Shown here in pieces: positions 34,848-44,042 of a stretch of DNA of 64,000 nucleotides. The stretch's first letter is position 1, and each line of letters starts with the position of its first letter. Position numbers and translations under genes: made by a program. Below the pieces are notes generated by a model. It did not search any database, had not been told where the DNA came from, and saw nothing but the letters and a program-made list of their open reading frames with translations. This DNA is from Bacillus sp. CH140a_4T (GTDB lineage: Bacteria; Bacillota; Bacilli; Bacillales; Bacillaceae_G), in contig NZ_WBPF01000005.1 in the NCBI RefSeq assembly GCF_008923725.1, forward strand, positions 272,048 through 336,047, in the 5' to 3' direction.

Positions 34848-35237
34848 TTATTCAAATGCGTTCATAAGCACAATTCTCCAGCCATCTGGATCCTCTATTG
34901 TGGTCCCTTTCTCTATCCAATACGGATTTTCTGGTTCCACCTCATGATAGCCCATATTACTTAATCGATTCACTATTTTTTCAATTTCTTCTTTATTAGG
35001 CATATAAAATACTAGTAAATTATCTTTTGTCGGTGCCGGACATGGACTTCCATTAACGTGCGTTGTAAACTCTAAATGATACTCGGCATCCGGTAATCCA
35101 AACATAACCCCATCATATCCTTCATGATTATGAAATTCTCCTATACGCTTTAACCCTAACCCCATCTCATAAAAACCTATAACTTCTTCAAATTTATCTG
35201 TTGGTCTTGCAATTCTAAATTGAACCCAATTCTTCAT
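34848..35237 (-). CDS. VOC family (glyoxalase-fold) protein
   Basis: 129 residues of paired beta-alpha-beta-beta-beta units: FEEVIGFYEMGLGLKRIGEF and YHLEFTTHVNGSPCPAPTKDNLLVFY, then the second metal Glu region GTTIEDPDGWRIVLMNAFE. Glyoxalase or bleomycin-resistance-like; substrate unknown. The start is the ATG after AAGGAGGAGATTTGC. Confidence 0.8.
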   Translation of the reverse strand: MKNWVQFRIARPTDKFEEVIGFYEMGLGLKRIGEFHNHEGYDGVMFGLPDAEYHLEFTTHVNGSPCPAPTKDNLLVFYMPNKEEIEKIVNRLSNMGYHEVEPENPYWIEKGTTIEDPDGWRIVLMNAFE

Positions 35238-35442
35238 GCAAATCTCCTCCTTTTCATTTTCCAAAGCTTTATAGTAATTATTATAAGTTACATATATTTC
35301 CTTTCATATCCCTCATTGGAGTGAGAACTACCTAAGTTGAAAGACCTATTAGTTTATAAATAGTAGGACTTTAGTATTAAATTCATATAAAAGTAGTTAT
35401 ATGAATATTGAGATGAAATAAATAGTTCTTCCTTATATTTTA

Positions 35443-36264
35443 TTACGTATGAAAAAGTTCTCCTTGCAGAGCCTTTATATACCGATCAGCAGATCTTTGT
35501 ACAGCCTTATTCGCATCTTCCACCACACCATGAAATGCATTATATAGTCGACTAAACTGGATATCTTTTACTTTCTCTGCCATATCTCTAACTTTATTCG
35601 CTGGTAATGGGATGAGATTTGGATAACTATACATAAAACTTACCCATTTTTGATCGGAAACTACTTGTATAATATCACCTGATAACAAAATTCCTTTCCC
35701 TTCGTTACCTTCTTTCCAATGCATAACAGTCCCGCCCTTAAAATGTCCTCCTAAGCGATGCAATGTAAGTTCTTCCGATAATATCAAATGTTCCCCAGAC
35801 CAAAATTTAATTTGTTTACTCGGGCGAACCACCCACTCTTTATCATCTTCATGAATATAGATAGGTACATTGAATGTTTCCGCCCATTTTACTTGTGTAG
35901 AGTAATAATGTGGATGAGAAAGTGCTATTGCTTGAATACCACCTAAATCATATATACTCTTGATCGTTTTATCATCTAAATAGCTAATGCAATCCCACAT
36001 AACATGTAGAGTTTTACTTTGTATTAAAAATGCTGTTTGTCCAATTGCAAATTTAGGTTTTGTAGTAATGCTATACAAACCACTTTCTTCTTTTATTATT
36101 TCATTTTTGTATAAATTGCTATTTTGCATAGTTTCTAATGTTGTCCATGACTGCCCAATTGGATTCACATATTGCCTTTCCTCATTGCAAATATTACAAC
36201 GGGAAGGTGCTTCTTCATTTTCGGGATACTGTACTCCACATGTAGTGCAAATATAATTAACCAT
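35443..36264 (-). CDS. MBL-fold protein with N-terminal zinc ribbon and degenerate metal site
   Basis: 273 residues. Zinc ribbon with Cys 6, 9, 23 and 26 (CTTC...CNIC), then a metallo-beta-lactamase fold. The HxHxDH motif is reduced to SHPHYYS; later GGHFKGGTVMHW and LLSGDIIQV keep one His and one Asp. It may therefore bind one metal or be catalytically weak. Role unknown. Confidence 0.75.
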   Translation of the reverse strand: MVNYICTTCGVQYPENEEAPSRCNICNEERQYVNPIGQSWTTLETMQNSNLYKNEIIKEESGLYSITTKPKFAIGQTAFLIQSKTLHVMWDCISYLDDKTIKSIYDLGGIQAIALSHPHYYSTQVKWAETFNVPIYIHEDDKEWVVRPSKQIKFWSGEHLILSEELTLHRLGGHFKGGTVMHWKEGNEGKGILLSGDIIQVVSDQKWVSFMYSYPNLIPLPANKVRDMAEKVKDIQFSRLYNAFHGVVEDANKAVQRSADRYIKALQGELFHT

Positions 36265-36951
36265 ATTCCCACTCCCTTTTTAAATTTAATTGTTCTTATA
36301 CCAATATTTTAATAGAAAACAAAAATATTCGAATCAATAATTGGAATGAAAATGAAGTAATACGAAAGTATGATTAGCCCCCTTCCTTTTAACACTTTAG
36401 TCTAATTTCTTTAATTTTTTATTTGCTGCTTCCGAGAAAATAGAGTTTTTAATATATTAAAACTTTCTAATATATTTAACCCTTTAATCGTTAAAAGAAA
36501 GAGCAAATCTTCATAAAATACATGAAGCAATTGAAAGATTTTGTTACAACTTTATCACTATAATACTTACTAATACACATCAGGGGGATAGTAGATTTAA
36601 ATTAAGGAGAGAGTATAATAAAAATTGTAATTATACTGTACGAAGTATGTAATACAGAAAGCGGTAGCAACATAAAGTTTGTTGATAAAACTATCGGGTG
36701 AATTTAATTTGATGATTGAAGAGTTTGTAAAGATAAATGAATATTGATTTCAAGCTTCATTTTAGGGGAAATAAACATCACAAACTACACGAATTAAAAA
36801 GTAGCCTTAAGACAAAATTTATATCCATAAAATATTTAAATGCATATACAATTTTATACAACCACTTTTTTATAAAGTAAGAAAAGTGGTTGTATATTTT
36901 AGAAAATATTCTTCGTTACAAAATCACGTTACATATTTTATTAAACTACAA
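36265..36951. other. 687-bp gap with possible RNA or decayed gene
   Basis: Holds a TATAAT at 36560-36565, a ribosome-like AAGGAGAG (36605-36612) followed by an open stretch of about 26 codons (IVIILYEVCNTESGSN...) lacking a normal start codon, and a strong hairpin at 36855-36895. No intact gene was found. It may be a decayed gene or a roughly 320-nt RNA ending in the hairpin. Confidence 0.4.
36855..36895. terminator. Hairpin terminator
   Basis: 15-bp perfect stem TATACAACCACTTTT/AAAAGTGGTTGTATA; may close the lipoprotein gene on the left-reading strand or a transcript from the gap. Confidence 0.65.
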
Positions 36952-37212
36952 CTACTCATTTTCTTTTTTCTTCTTTTGTTCTTCAGAAGGCTCTTCCGTT
37001 GGATCTGGCTCTTGTTCATCCTTCTTGTTTAATTCATTATTTTTTTCCATAGAAGGATCTTGTTTTTCATTCTTTTCCTCCTGCCTTTGCTCAGAAGGTT
37101 CCTCCGTTGGATCTGGCTCCTGTTCATCCTTTGGAGCTGGATTACACCCAAATAACATTCCTACTGTAAATATGCTCATCATAAATATAGAAAGCATTTT
37201 TTTATAATTCAA
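36952..37212 (-). CDS. Short lipoprotein with duplicated acidic repeat (86 residues)
   Basis: TTG start 8 nt after TTAGGAGGTG. Lipobox LFGC (Cys at about 23), then a Glu/Lys/Pro-rich tail with the block KDEQEPDPTEEPSE present twice (28-41 and 65-78). No fold is expected in the tail; likely a surface lipoprotein. It reads away from the polysaccharide deacetylase gene. Confidence 0.65.
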   Translation of the reverse strand: MNYKKMLSIFMMSIFTVGMLFGCNPAPKDEQEPDPTEEPSEQRQEEKNEKQDPSMEKNNELNKKDEQEPDPTEEPSEEQKKKKENE

Positions 37213-37362
37213 TTAAAGCACCTCCTAAAATTAATTTCCGTTGTAGTGTTCCAATTTAAGATTAAAACTATCCACCTTTTGTTCCATTTCTTTAAAAGTG
37301 TCATTCCTTTTAAATTTTGCATAATTTTGGACAAACTTTTTTGCAGTAGTTAAAAAGTTTTT

Positions 37363-37392
37363 TTGCAATTACCTCCCTATAATTGCTAATAT
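37363..37392 (+). promoter_or_regulatory. Promoter of the polysaccharide deacetylase gene
   Basis: TTGCAA, 18 bp, TAATAT, about 35 bp before the ATG. Confidence 0.5.
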
Positions 37393-37427
37393 AGTAGAGT
37401 AGAACTTTTATAGAGAGAAGGAAAATT

Positions 37428-38255
37428 ATGCACAATGGAATTCAAATGACAACTTTAGTAAAAAGGGCTATGTTGATTTGCGCGGGGGTATTATTTACAT
37501 ACGAAGCCGCTTTAGGATCAGCACATATTGCTCTAGCAAGCACAGAGGATGAAGCAAAATCTGTTCAACTTGTAAGTGAAATTCAATCATCTCTTGCACC
37601 GAAAGAAGCTCCAAAACAATATAATGGGCAAGTTAGAAAAGTAGCTTACTTAACATTTGATGATGGTCCTGGAAAATACACAGCTGAGCTTTTAGATATG
37701 TTAAAGAAAGAAAATGCAAAAGCAACATTTTTCCTAATTGGTTCAAACGTAAAAGCTTTCCCTGATCTTGTAAAACGTGAAGATGCTGAAGGCCACTATG
37801 TTGGGATGCATAGTATGACTCATAATTACAAGAAACTTTATACAGAAGGTCGTTATGTAGATGAAATGAAGGAAGATCAAGGCTTAATCGCTGGTGTTCT
37901 AGGTAAATCACCAGTATTAACTCGTCCATCTTACGGCTCAATGCCAGGATTAAATGAAGCTCTTCGTAACAAAGTTGTTGAAAATGGGTTGAAAGTTTGG
38001 GATTGGACAATTGATTCTTTAGACTGGACATACAGCAAAATGCCTGTTGATGCTGCATCAGCTAAAATTGTACAAAACGTTGTAAATGGAGCTAACAAGC
38101 CAACAGAAGTAATTCTAATGCACGATATTCATCCACAATCCGTTAAAGCAGTACCAGGAATTATTAAAGGGCTGAAAGAAAAAGGATATGAATTAGAAAG
38201 TTATAGTGAGAACGAACACTTCCCATTAAACTTCTGGCACGATAATCGTATGTAA
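37428..38255 (+). CDS. Polysaccharide deacetylase (NodB domain)
   Basis: 275 residues, hydrophobic N-terminus (about 12-36) that anchors or exports it, then a NodB domain with TFDDGP (motif 1), HSMTHNY (motif 2, His ligands), RPSYGS (motif 3; the usual RPPYG with Pro changed to Ser), WTIDSLDW and ILMHDIH (motif 5). In the B. cereus group such proteins N-deacetylate peptidoglycan GlcNAc and confer lysozyme resistance. Which of the roughly ten paralogues it is cannot be fixed here (BA2944-like is my guess from gene order). ATG after AGAGAAGG. Confidence 0.85.
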   Translation: MHNGIQMTTLVKRAMLICAGVLFTYEAALGSAHIALASTEDEAKSVQLVSEIQSSLAPKEAPKQYNGQVRKVAYLTFDDGPGKYTAELLDMLKKENAKATFFLIGSNVKAFPDLVKREDAEGHYVGMHSMTHNYKKLYTEGRYVDEMKEDQGLIAGVLGKSPVLTRPSYGSMPGLNEALRNKVVENGLKVWDWTIDSLDWTYSKMPVDAASAKIVQNVVNGANKPTEVILMHDIHPQSVKAVPGIIKGLKEKGYELESYSENEHFPLNFWHDNRM

Positions 38256-38258
38256 TGA

Positions 38259-38300
38259 AAAAGACTCTATTTCCTCTAGTAGGTTATTGAGTCTTTTTTT
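38259..38300 (+). terminator. Intrinsic terminator
   Basis: AAAAGACTC/GAGTCTTTT stem followed by TTT, directly after the deacetylase stop. Confidence 0.75.
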
Positions 38301-38593
38301 ATCGTATTGTGCAGTACTTCTCGTAAATTCTATCCCCCCTCCTTCCTTTGTATCAATAGAAATAAAAGTGATAACTGGGACAATAGAAGAGAAAATCGTA
38401 TTAAAAAGATGAATCGGAAATTAAGAAAGAGAAACGAAAAGCAAAAAATATCGCAAGAGTGATTGATTCCAATTTAAAATACATATACATATTAAAATAT
38501 ATCAGGAAATTTAGGATTGAATATACAAATTCAATTCTATTTTTTATATTATCAACACTTTAGCACATATTACTCTTAAGGGGTGATGTGTAT
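38301..38593. other. Gap with a basic open stretch, no assigned gene
   Basis: Contains an Arg/Lys-rich open frame on the plus strand (...DNRRENRIKKMNRK...) with no start codon or ribosome site, probably decayed coding sequence. Sequence near 38500-38560 is plain A/T. No riboswitch like yybP-ykoY was recognised before the TerC gene. Confidence 0.3.
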
Positions 38594-39265
38594 ATGGATT
38601 TTCTTTCAGCCGAATATTTGTCTGCCTTACTTGCCATCATTGTAATTGATTTAGTATTAGCCGGTGATAATGCCATTGTAATTGGGTTAGCAGCAAGGCG
38701 ATTACCGAAAGATCAACAAAAGAAAGTTATTATATGGGGAACTATCGGGGCAATCGCCATTAGAGCTCTCGCTACTTTAGTTGTCGTTTGGTTATTAAAA
38801 ATACCAGGGCTACTTCTAATTGGTGGTGTACTCCTTATATGGATCGCTTACAAATTAATTGCTGAAGGCAAAGATCATGATATTAAGGCCGAAGAAGGGT
38901 TTTGGTCTGCTATTAAAACCATTATTATTGCTGATGCGTTAATGGGTATAGATAATGTTCTCGCTGTTGCAGGAGCTGCGCATGGCAACTTTTCTTTAGT
39001 CATCATCGGACTATTAGTATCTATTCCAGTAGTCGTATGGGGCAGTACATTAATATTAAAATGGGTGGACCGATTCCCTGTCATTATTACGATTGGAGCA
39101 GCTGTTTTAGCTTATACTGCTGCGAAAATGATTGTAGATGAAAAATGGTTCGCTGGATTTTTCGAAAGTAACCCTTTCATAAAATGGGCATTTATCATTA
39201 TTATCATTGCCGGTGTAGTATTCTTTGGAAAGATGAAACAAAAAAAGAAAGATGTTTCTATATAA
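38594..39265 (+). CDS. TerC family membrane protein (YjbE-like)
   Basis: 223 residues, seven or so membrane segments with the TerC signature LVLAGDNAIVIGLAARRLP (about residues 18-36) and the second conserved acidic motif ALMGIDNVLAVAGAAHGN. In bacilli these proteins export manganese or metallate enzymes. Start is the ATG 9 nt after AAGGGGTGAT. The C-terminus ends KMKQKKKDVSI. Confidence 0.85.
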   Translation: MDFLSAEYLSALLAIIVIDLVLAGDNAIVIGLAARRLPKDQQKKVIIWGTIGAIAIRALATLVVVWLLKIPGLLLIGGVLLIWIAYKLIAEGKDHDIKAEEGFWSAIKTIIIADALMGIDNVLAVAGAAHGNFSLVIIGLLVSIPVVVWGSTLILKWVDRFPVIITIGAAVLAYTAAKMIVDEKWFAGFFESNPFIKWAFIIIIIAGVVFFGKMKQKKKDVSI

Positions 39266-39287
39266 TGACAACGTTCTATGTACAAAC

Positions 39288-39317
39288 AAAAGCGCTACTC
39301 ATAGGAGTAGCGCTTTT
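39288..39317. terminator. Bidirectional terminator between TerC and LtaS genes
   Basis: 13-bp perfect stem AAAAGCGCTACTC/GAGTAGCGCTTTT. Confidence 0.85.
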
Positions 39318-39323
39318 TACTAT

Positions 39324-41297
39324 TTATTTCGTTTCTCCGTCTTCAGTCGTCTTTACCTTCGTTTTATTTTTATCACGATTGTTATAGTTGTACTTCGAAC
39401 GATCGACCGGTGTAAATCCTTCCGGTGTATAGAATCGTAATAAGTCACCATTTACGACTTGGTCAGAGTATTTTAGTGATTTTTGAACCATTTGTTCATT
39501 TTGTTTTATTTCGTCTGTTAATTCTACAGCGTTACCAGTAGCTGTATCATAGTATTTTCCATTCAATGCAGTAACTGTTGGACTTACGAAGTTTCCGTTA
39601 CGGAATGGAACAACTTGTTTATGCTCTGGTGATAGTAAATCAGATCCGAACTGGACATAATTTTTCGTATCTGTACCTAGTAAGTGTAATAGTGTCGGAA
39701 GAACATCAATTTCTCCGCCGTATTGATGTTGTACGCCACCCTTCATTCCTGGAACACGAATGATTAATGGTACTCGTTGCAGCTGTGCGTTTTCGAATGA
39801 GTTCATTTCTTTACCCATTATTTGAGACATTGCTGCGCCATGATTATCTGAAATACCATAATGGTCACCGTACATAACGATAATTGAGTTATCGTATAAA
39901 CCAGATTGTTTCAAGTAATCCAAGAAACCTTTTACAGACTCATCTAAATAACGTGCCGTTTGGAAATACGTATCTACTGATGAATCACCTGTAGTCGCTG
40001 GTTCAATTGTTGCTTCCGCTTTATCAATCGGATAAGGGAAATGGTTCGATAACGTAATGAACTTCGTGTAGAACGGTTGTTTCAATGTTTGTAATAACGG
40101 AATTGATTCATTAAAGAACGGTTTATCTTTTAATCCATAGTTTACTACATCTTTTTCATTCATATCATAGTATGACGCATCAAAGAATTTATTAAAACCA
40201 AATGATTTATAAATATCGTCACGGTTCCAGAACGTTTTATAGTTACCGTGGAACACTGCTGATGTGTATCCTTGTTGCCCTAAAATAGCTGGTGCTGATT
40301 GAAACGTGTTATGAGCTTTATTTGTAAAAACAGATCCTTGTGGTAATCCAAACATTGAGTTTTCTAACATGAACTCCGCATCAGATGTTTTACCTTGTCC
40401 TGTTTGATGGAAGAAGTTATCAAAGTATAACGTATTCGCATCTTTTGTAAATGAATTTAAGAACGGTGTAACTTCTTGCCCATTTAATTTATAATCAATT
40501 AAAAAGTTTTGGAATGATTCTAAATGAATATAAATTACATTCATTCCTTTTCCTTTACCAAAGTACTCAGGATTTGGACTTGCATATGTTGATGCAAGAT
40601 AATTTCTAACCTCTGTCATATTATCTCCATCAGCTAACGCTCGTTCTGTTGATGCTTTCGCACTTTGAATGCCATCATAAATCGTATAGTTGTATGCCCC
40701 TAAATATTTCACAATATAATTACGGTCAAATGTTCTTGTTAATAATTCAGGACGATCGGATTCTGCAAGACCTAAGTTAATGCTGAATAATAAAATACCT
40801 GCTACAAATACTAGTGATAATTTATGTTTGGCAACACGAATTGGTTTTGGGTTTGCGAATTTTGTTGCAACTAAAACAATTAAAATGATTGTATCTAAGA
40901 AATATAGTGGATCATATGCGTGTAGCAATGCAAAAATACTACCACCTAAATCTCCAAAGTTATTCGTTTGTGTTAATGTCGGGAACGTAATAAAGTCACT
41001 GAAAAAGCGATAATATACTACGTTTGCGTATAACAGTATAGACATTAACAAATTAATAACAATTAACCAAATGTAAGCACGTTTCCCCTTTGCGAATAAT
41101 GCGAGCCCTAAAAATAAAACTGCTGAGCTTAACGGGTTGAAAAACAGTAAAAACTTTTGGATTGTGTTGGATATCCCTAAATTAAATTCTGTCACATATG
41201 CTGCGTATGTTTTTAACCAGAATAAAATAATGGCAAACACGAAAAATCCAAAGTGATTGCTTAACACTCGCTTACTCTTTAATAGTAATTGTTTCAT
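39324..41297 (-). CDS. Lipoteichoic acid synthase family protein
   Basis: 657 residues: five membrane segments in the first about 200 residues, then an extracellular sulfatase-like domain with YIHLESFQNF (metal Glu), HQTGQGKTSDAEF (Thr nucleophile), GYTSAVFHGNYKTFWNRD and YGDHYG (metal Asp-His). Transfers glycerol-phosphate from phosphatidylglycerol to grow the lipoteichoic acid chain. Bacilli have several paralogues (LtaS, YfnI, YqgS, YvgJ); which one this is cannot be fixed. Start is the ATG after AGAGGTGGAGAG. Confidence 0.85.
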   Translation of the reverse strand: MKQLLLKSKRVLSNHFGFFVFAIILFWLKTYAAYVTEFNLGISNTIQKFLLFFNPLSSAVLFLGLALFAKGKRAYIWLIVINLLMSILLYANVVYYRFFSDFITFPTLTQTNNFGDLGGSIFALLHAYDPLYFLDTIILIVLVATKFANPKPIRVAKHKLSLVFVAGILLFSINLGLAESDRPELLTRTFDRNYIVKYLGAYNYTIYDGIQSAKASTERALADGDNMTEVRNYLASTYASPNPEYFGKGKGMNVIYIHLESFQNFLIDYKLNGQEVTPFLNSFTKDANTLYFDNFFHQTGQGKTSDAEFMLENSMFGLPQGSVFTNKAHNTFQSAPAILGQQGYTSAVFHGNYKTFWNRDDIYKSFGFNKFFDASYYDMNEKDVVNYGLKDKPFFNESIPLLQTLKQPFYTKFITLSNHFPYPIDKAEATIEPATTGDSSVDTYFQTARYLDESVKGFLDYLKQSGLYDNSIIVMYGDHYGISDNHGAAMSQIMGKEMNSFENAQLQRVPLIIRVPGMKGGVQHQYGGEIDVLPTLLHLLGTDTKNYVQFGSDLLSPEHKQVVPFRNGNFVSPTVTALNGKYYDTATGNAVELTDEIKQNEQMVQKSLKYSDQVVNGDLLRFYTPEGFTPVDRSKYNYNNRDKNKTKVKTTEDGETK

Positions 41298-41784
41298 CTC
41301 TCCACCTCTTTTGATCATCCAAGGCTTATTTTTCTATAAGTCTGTCTCTATTCAATTTTTTATCTTCAAATAGATTTTGTTTGTTTAACTAAATGAAGAA
41401 TATTAGTAATTATAATTTGAAGCTAGTATTTATTCAACTATTTCTTTCTAGACATTTTGACCTTGGTTTCTATTTAATAAAATAAATTTGTAACATTTTC
41501 TGTTTTCCCCCATGTCCCATCCACTAATTATGACACCACATACTATAAACTTTTATTCACTGCTTCGCAAATAAATATGTCTCCAGTTCTGGAACATTAA
41601 TGTAATATAATGAATTTAATAATAGATAGAATTAGTTTTTTTGGGTGTATATTACATCCCTTCATGAATTTCATAGTTTATTCATGCTGTAGCCATTTCT
41701 CTATATGCAACATCAAAATAACTTTCCACCGCTAAAGTTATTTCTGTATAATTATTCACAATTCATAAAAACAATGATTATAAA
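41298..41784. other. A/T-rich gap, no gene seen
   Basis: Between LtaS and the ABC-F gene. Apart from the ABC-F terminator at its end, only an A/T-rich stretch with a TTTTTTTGGGTGTATATTACATCC element was noticed; no ORF with a ribosome site. Confidence 0.4.
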
Positions 41785-41817
41785 AAAACCTCACTCTCAT
41801 AAAGAGAGCGAGGTTTT
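41785..41817 (-). terminator. Intrinsic terminator of the ABC-F gene
   Basis: 14-nt arms AAAACCTCACTCTC/GAGAGCGAGGTTTT; leftward the one mismatch is a G-U pair and a U run follows. Confidence 0.85.
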
Positions 41818-41827
41818 TCATCATTTA

Positions 41828-43453
41828 TTATTGACCTTTGTACATTGCATCTACTTGTTTTTGAAGTTCTTCATTTTCTAAGAACTCATCGTAAGTAGCC
41901 TCTTTATCGATTACACCGTTTGGCGTTACTTCGATAATGCGGTTTGCAATTGTTTGTACGAACTGATGGTCATGAGATGTGAATAACATTGTACCTTTGA
42001 ATGCGATTAAACCGTTGTTTAATGCAGTGATAGACTCAAGGTCTAAGTGGTTCGTTGGATCATCAAGTGTGATTACGTTCGCACCACTTAACATCATTTT
42101 AGATAGCATACAACGAACTTTTTCGCCTCCAGATAATACAGAAACGTTCTTCTTAACTTCTTCACCTGAGAATAACATACGGCCTAAGAAACCACGTAAG
42201 AAACTTTCTGACTCATCTTGTGGAGAGAATTGGCGTAACCAATCAACTAAGTTGGAGTCACTGTTCTCAAAGTATTTAGAGTTATCTCTTGGGAAGTAAG
42301 ATTGAGATGTTGTAACGCCCCATTTAAATGAACCGCTATCTGGCTCCATTTCACCCATAAGGATTTTAAATAATGTTGTCATCGCGATATCGTTACGACC
42401 GATAAATGCAACTTTATCACCTTTATTTAAAGTGAAGTACACATTATCTAACACTTTTTCACCATCAATTGTTTTAGAAAGACCTTCAACAGTTAATAAG
42501 TCATTTCCTATTTCACGCTCAGGTGTAAAGCCAACGAATGGGTAACGACGTGATGATGGTCTAATATCATCTAATGTAATTTTATCTAATAATTTTTTAC
42601 GAGAAGTTGCTTGTTTCGCTTTAGATGCGTTTGAGCTAAAGCGTGCAATGAAGTTTTGTAACTCTTTTACTTTCTCTTCTTTTTTCTTATTAGCATCTTG
42701 TGTTAATTTTAAAGCTAATTGGCTTGACTCATACCAGAAGTCATAGTTACCAACATAAAGTTGAATTTTACCGAAATCAAGATCAGCCATGTGCGTACAA
42801 ACTTTATTTAAGAAGTGACGGTCATGGGATACAACGATTACTGTATTTTCAAAGTTCATTAAGAAGTTTTCTAACCATTGAATCGCTTTTAAGTCCAAGT
42901 GATTGGTAGGCTCATCTAGTAATAGAATGTCTGGTTTACCAAATAATGCTTGAGCAAGTAATACTTTTACTTTCTCTGCCCCAGTTAATTCTGACAATTT
43001 CTTATCATGAACATCTTCACCAATACCTAAACCTTTAAGAAGGATTGCAGCTTCTGATTCTGCTTCCCAACCGTTAAGCTCAGCGAACTCACCTTCAAGT
43101 TCAGCAGCACGCATACCATCTTCATCACTAAAGTCTTCTTTCATGTAAATGGCATTTTTCTCTTGCATTACTTTATAAAGTTGCGTGTGACCCATAATTA
43201 CTGTTTCTAATACTGGGAACTCTTCATATTCGAAGTGATTCTGTTTTAATACTGCCAGACGCTCACCTGGCGTAATATGTATATCACCTGTTGATTGTTC
43301 GATTTCTCCAGATAAAATCTTTAGAAATGTTGATTTACCCGCACCGTTTGCTCCGATTAAACCGTAACAGTTACCTGGCGTGAATTTTATGTTAACATCT
43401 TCAAATAATTTGCGATCCGCAAAACGCAAACTAACGTTACTTACTGTAATCAT
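41828..43453 (-). CDS. ABC-F ATPase (YkpA/YbiT type)
   Basis: 541 residues, two nucleotide-binding domains, no membrane segments. First: Walker A GANGAGKS (34-41), Walker B LLLDEPTNHLD (177-187), weak signature LTGAEK (156-161). Second: GRNDIAMTT (352-360), in which the Walker A Lys is replaced by Met, signature LSGGEK (440-445) and LDDPTNHLD (463-471) with Asp in place of the catalytic Glu. A charged linker with KKKEEKVKELQ joins them. ABC-F proteins act on the ribosome; this class is not a known antibiotic resistance factor. Start after TAGGAGGAC. Confidence 0.85.
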   Translation of the reverse strand: MITVSNVSLRFADRKLFEDVNIKFTPGNCYGLIGANGAGKSTFLKILSGEIEQSTGDIHITPGERLAVLKQNHFEYEEFPVLETVIMGHTQLYKVMQEKNAIYMKEDFSDEDGMRAAELEGEFAELNGWEAESEAAILLKGLGIGEDVHDKKLSELTGAEKVKVLLAQALFGKPDILLLDEPTNHLDLKAIQWLENFLMNFENTVIVVSHDRHFLNKVCTHMADLDFGKIQLYVGNYDFWYESSQLALKLTQDANKKKEEKVKELQNFIARFSSNASKAKQATSRKKLLDKITLDDIRPSSRRYPFVGFTPEREIGNDLLTVEGLSKTIDGEKVLDNVYFTLNKGDKVAFIGRNDIAMTTLFKILMGEMEPDSGSFKWGVTTSQSYFPRDNSKYFENSDSNLVDWLRQFSPQDESESFLRGFLGRMLFSGEEVKKNVSVLSGGEKVRCMLSKMMLSGANVITLDDPTNHLDLESITALNNGLIAFKGTMLFTSHDHQFVQTIANRIIEVTPNGVIDKEATYDEFLENEELQKQVDAMYKGQ

Positions 43454-43671
43454 TTGTGTCCTCCTACTAATACCGCTTATTTCAGCGTTTTCTCACCGAT
43501 TGTCTTAAAAAATCGCATATTACGACTCAATTATTGTAGACTATAGCTATTATATAGTAGAAGAAGGATGAATAGCAACGGTTGATTACTATTCATCCCT
43601 TTTCTACCTTGAATAAAATGTATATTTTTAACGAAACAATATTATATAGAAGCAAATTTCATAATGTAAAG

Positions 43672-44011
43672 AGAAAATATTTATCATTGGAGCATTATGT
43701 TTACCTCTTACTTCCTTAACCGCATGTAGTAATAACAATGTAAAAACACCTACTGAATCAAAATAAGAGAAGAAGGAAAACGTATTATCGTACCTGCTCT
43801 TGGTGAAGATAAAGGTGGTCGTTTATTCGAAATTACAAAGAAAGAAGACCTAGAAAAAGTTAAGAAATATTACGATGAATCAGGAAATTATGCTCCTATG
43901 TTATTCTCTCATACACACGAAAAAGGCAATTTTCTTTTACAAATGAATGGCGATATGAAAGATGAAGAGTTTGCAAAATATAAAGATGTAATGGACAAGT
44001 TTATTAAATAA
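43672..44011 (+). pseudogene. Decayed lipoprotein gene
   Basis: The 5' part reads as a lipoprotein signal peptide (FIIGALCLPLTSLTAC then SNNNVKTPTESK) and then stops; the rest reads in another frame (REEGKRIIVPALGEDKGGRLF ... KKYYDESGNYAPMLFSHT ... EKGNFLLQMNGD ... DVMDKFIK). The start codon is missing and a 1-nt or larger deletion lies near 43757-43766. The C-terminal half is a conserved-looking domain I cannot name. Confidence 0.7.
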
Positions 44012-44042
44012 AAGAATCCCCTTTTAAAAGGGGATTCTTTTA
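44008..44042. terminator. Bidirectional terminator
   Basis: Stem AAAAGAATCCCCTTTT and complement, between the dead lipoprotein gene and the MMPL gene, overlapping both stop codons' surroundings. Confidence 0.8.

Noticed and set aside
38500-38593. Manganese (yybP-ykoY) riboswitch before the TerC gene
   Set aside because: TerC relatives are often under this riboswitch, but its conserved stem-loops were not found in the leader.
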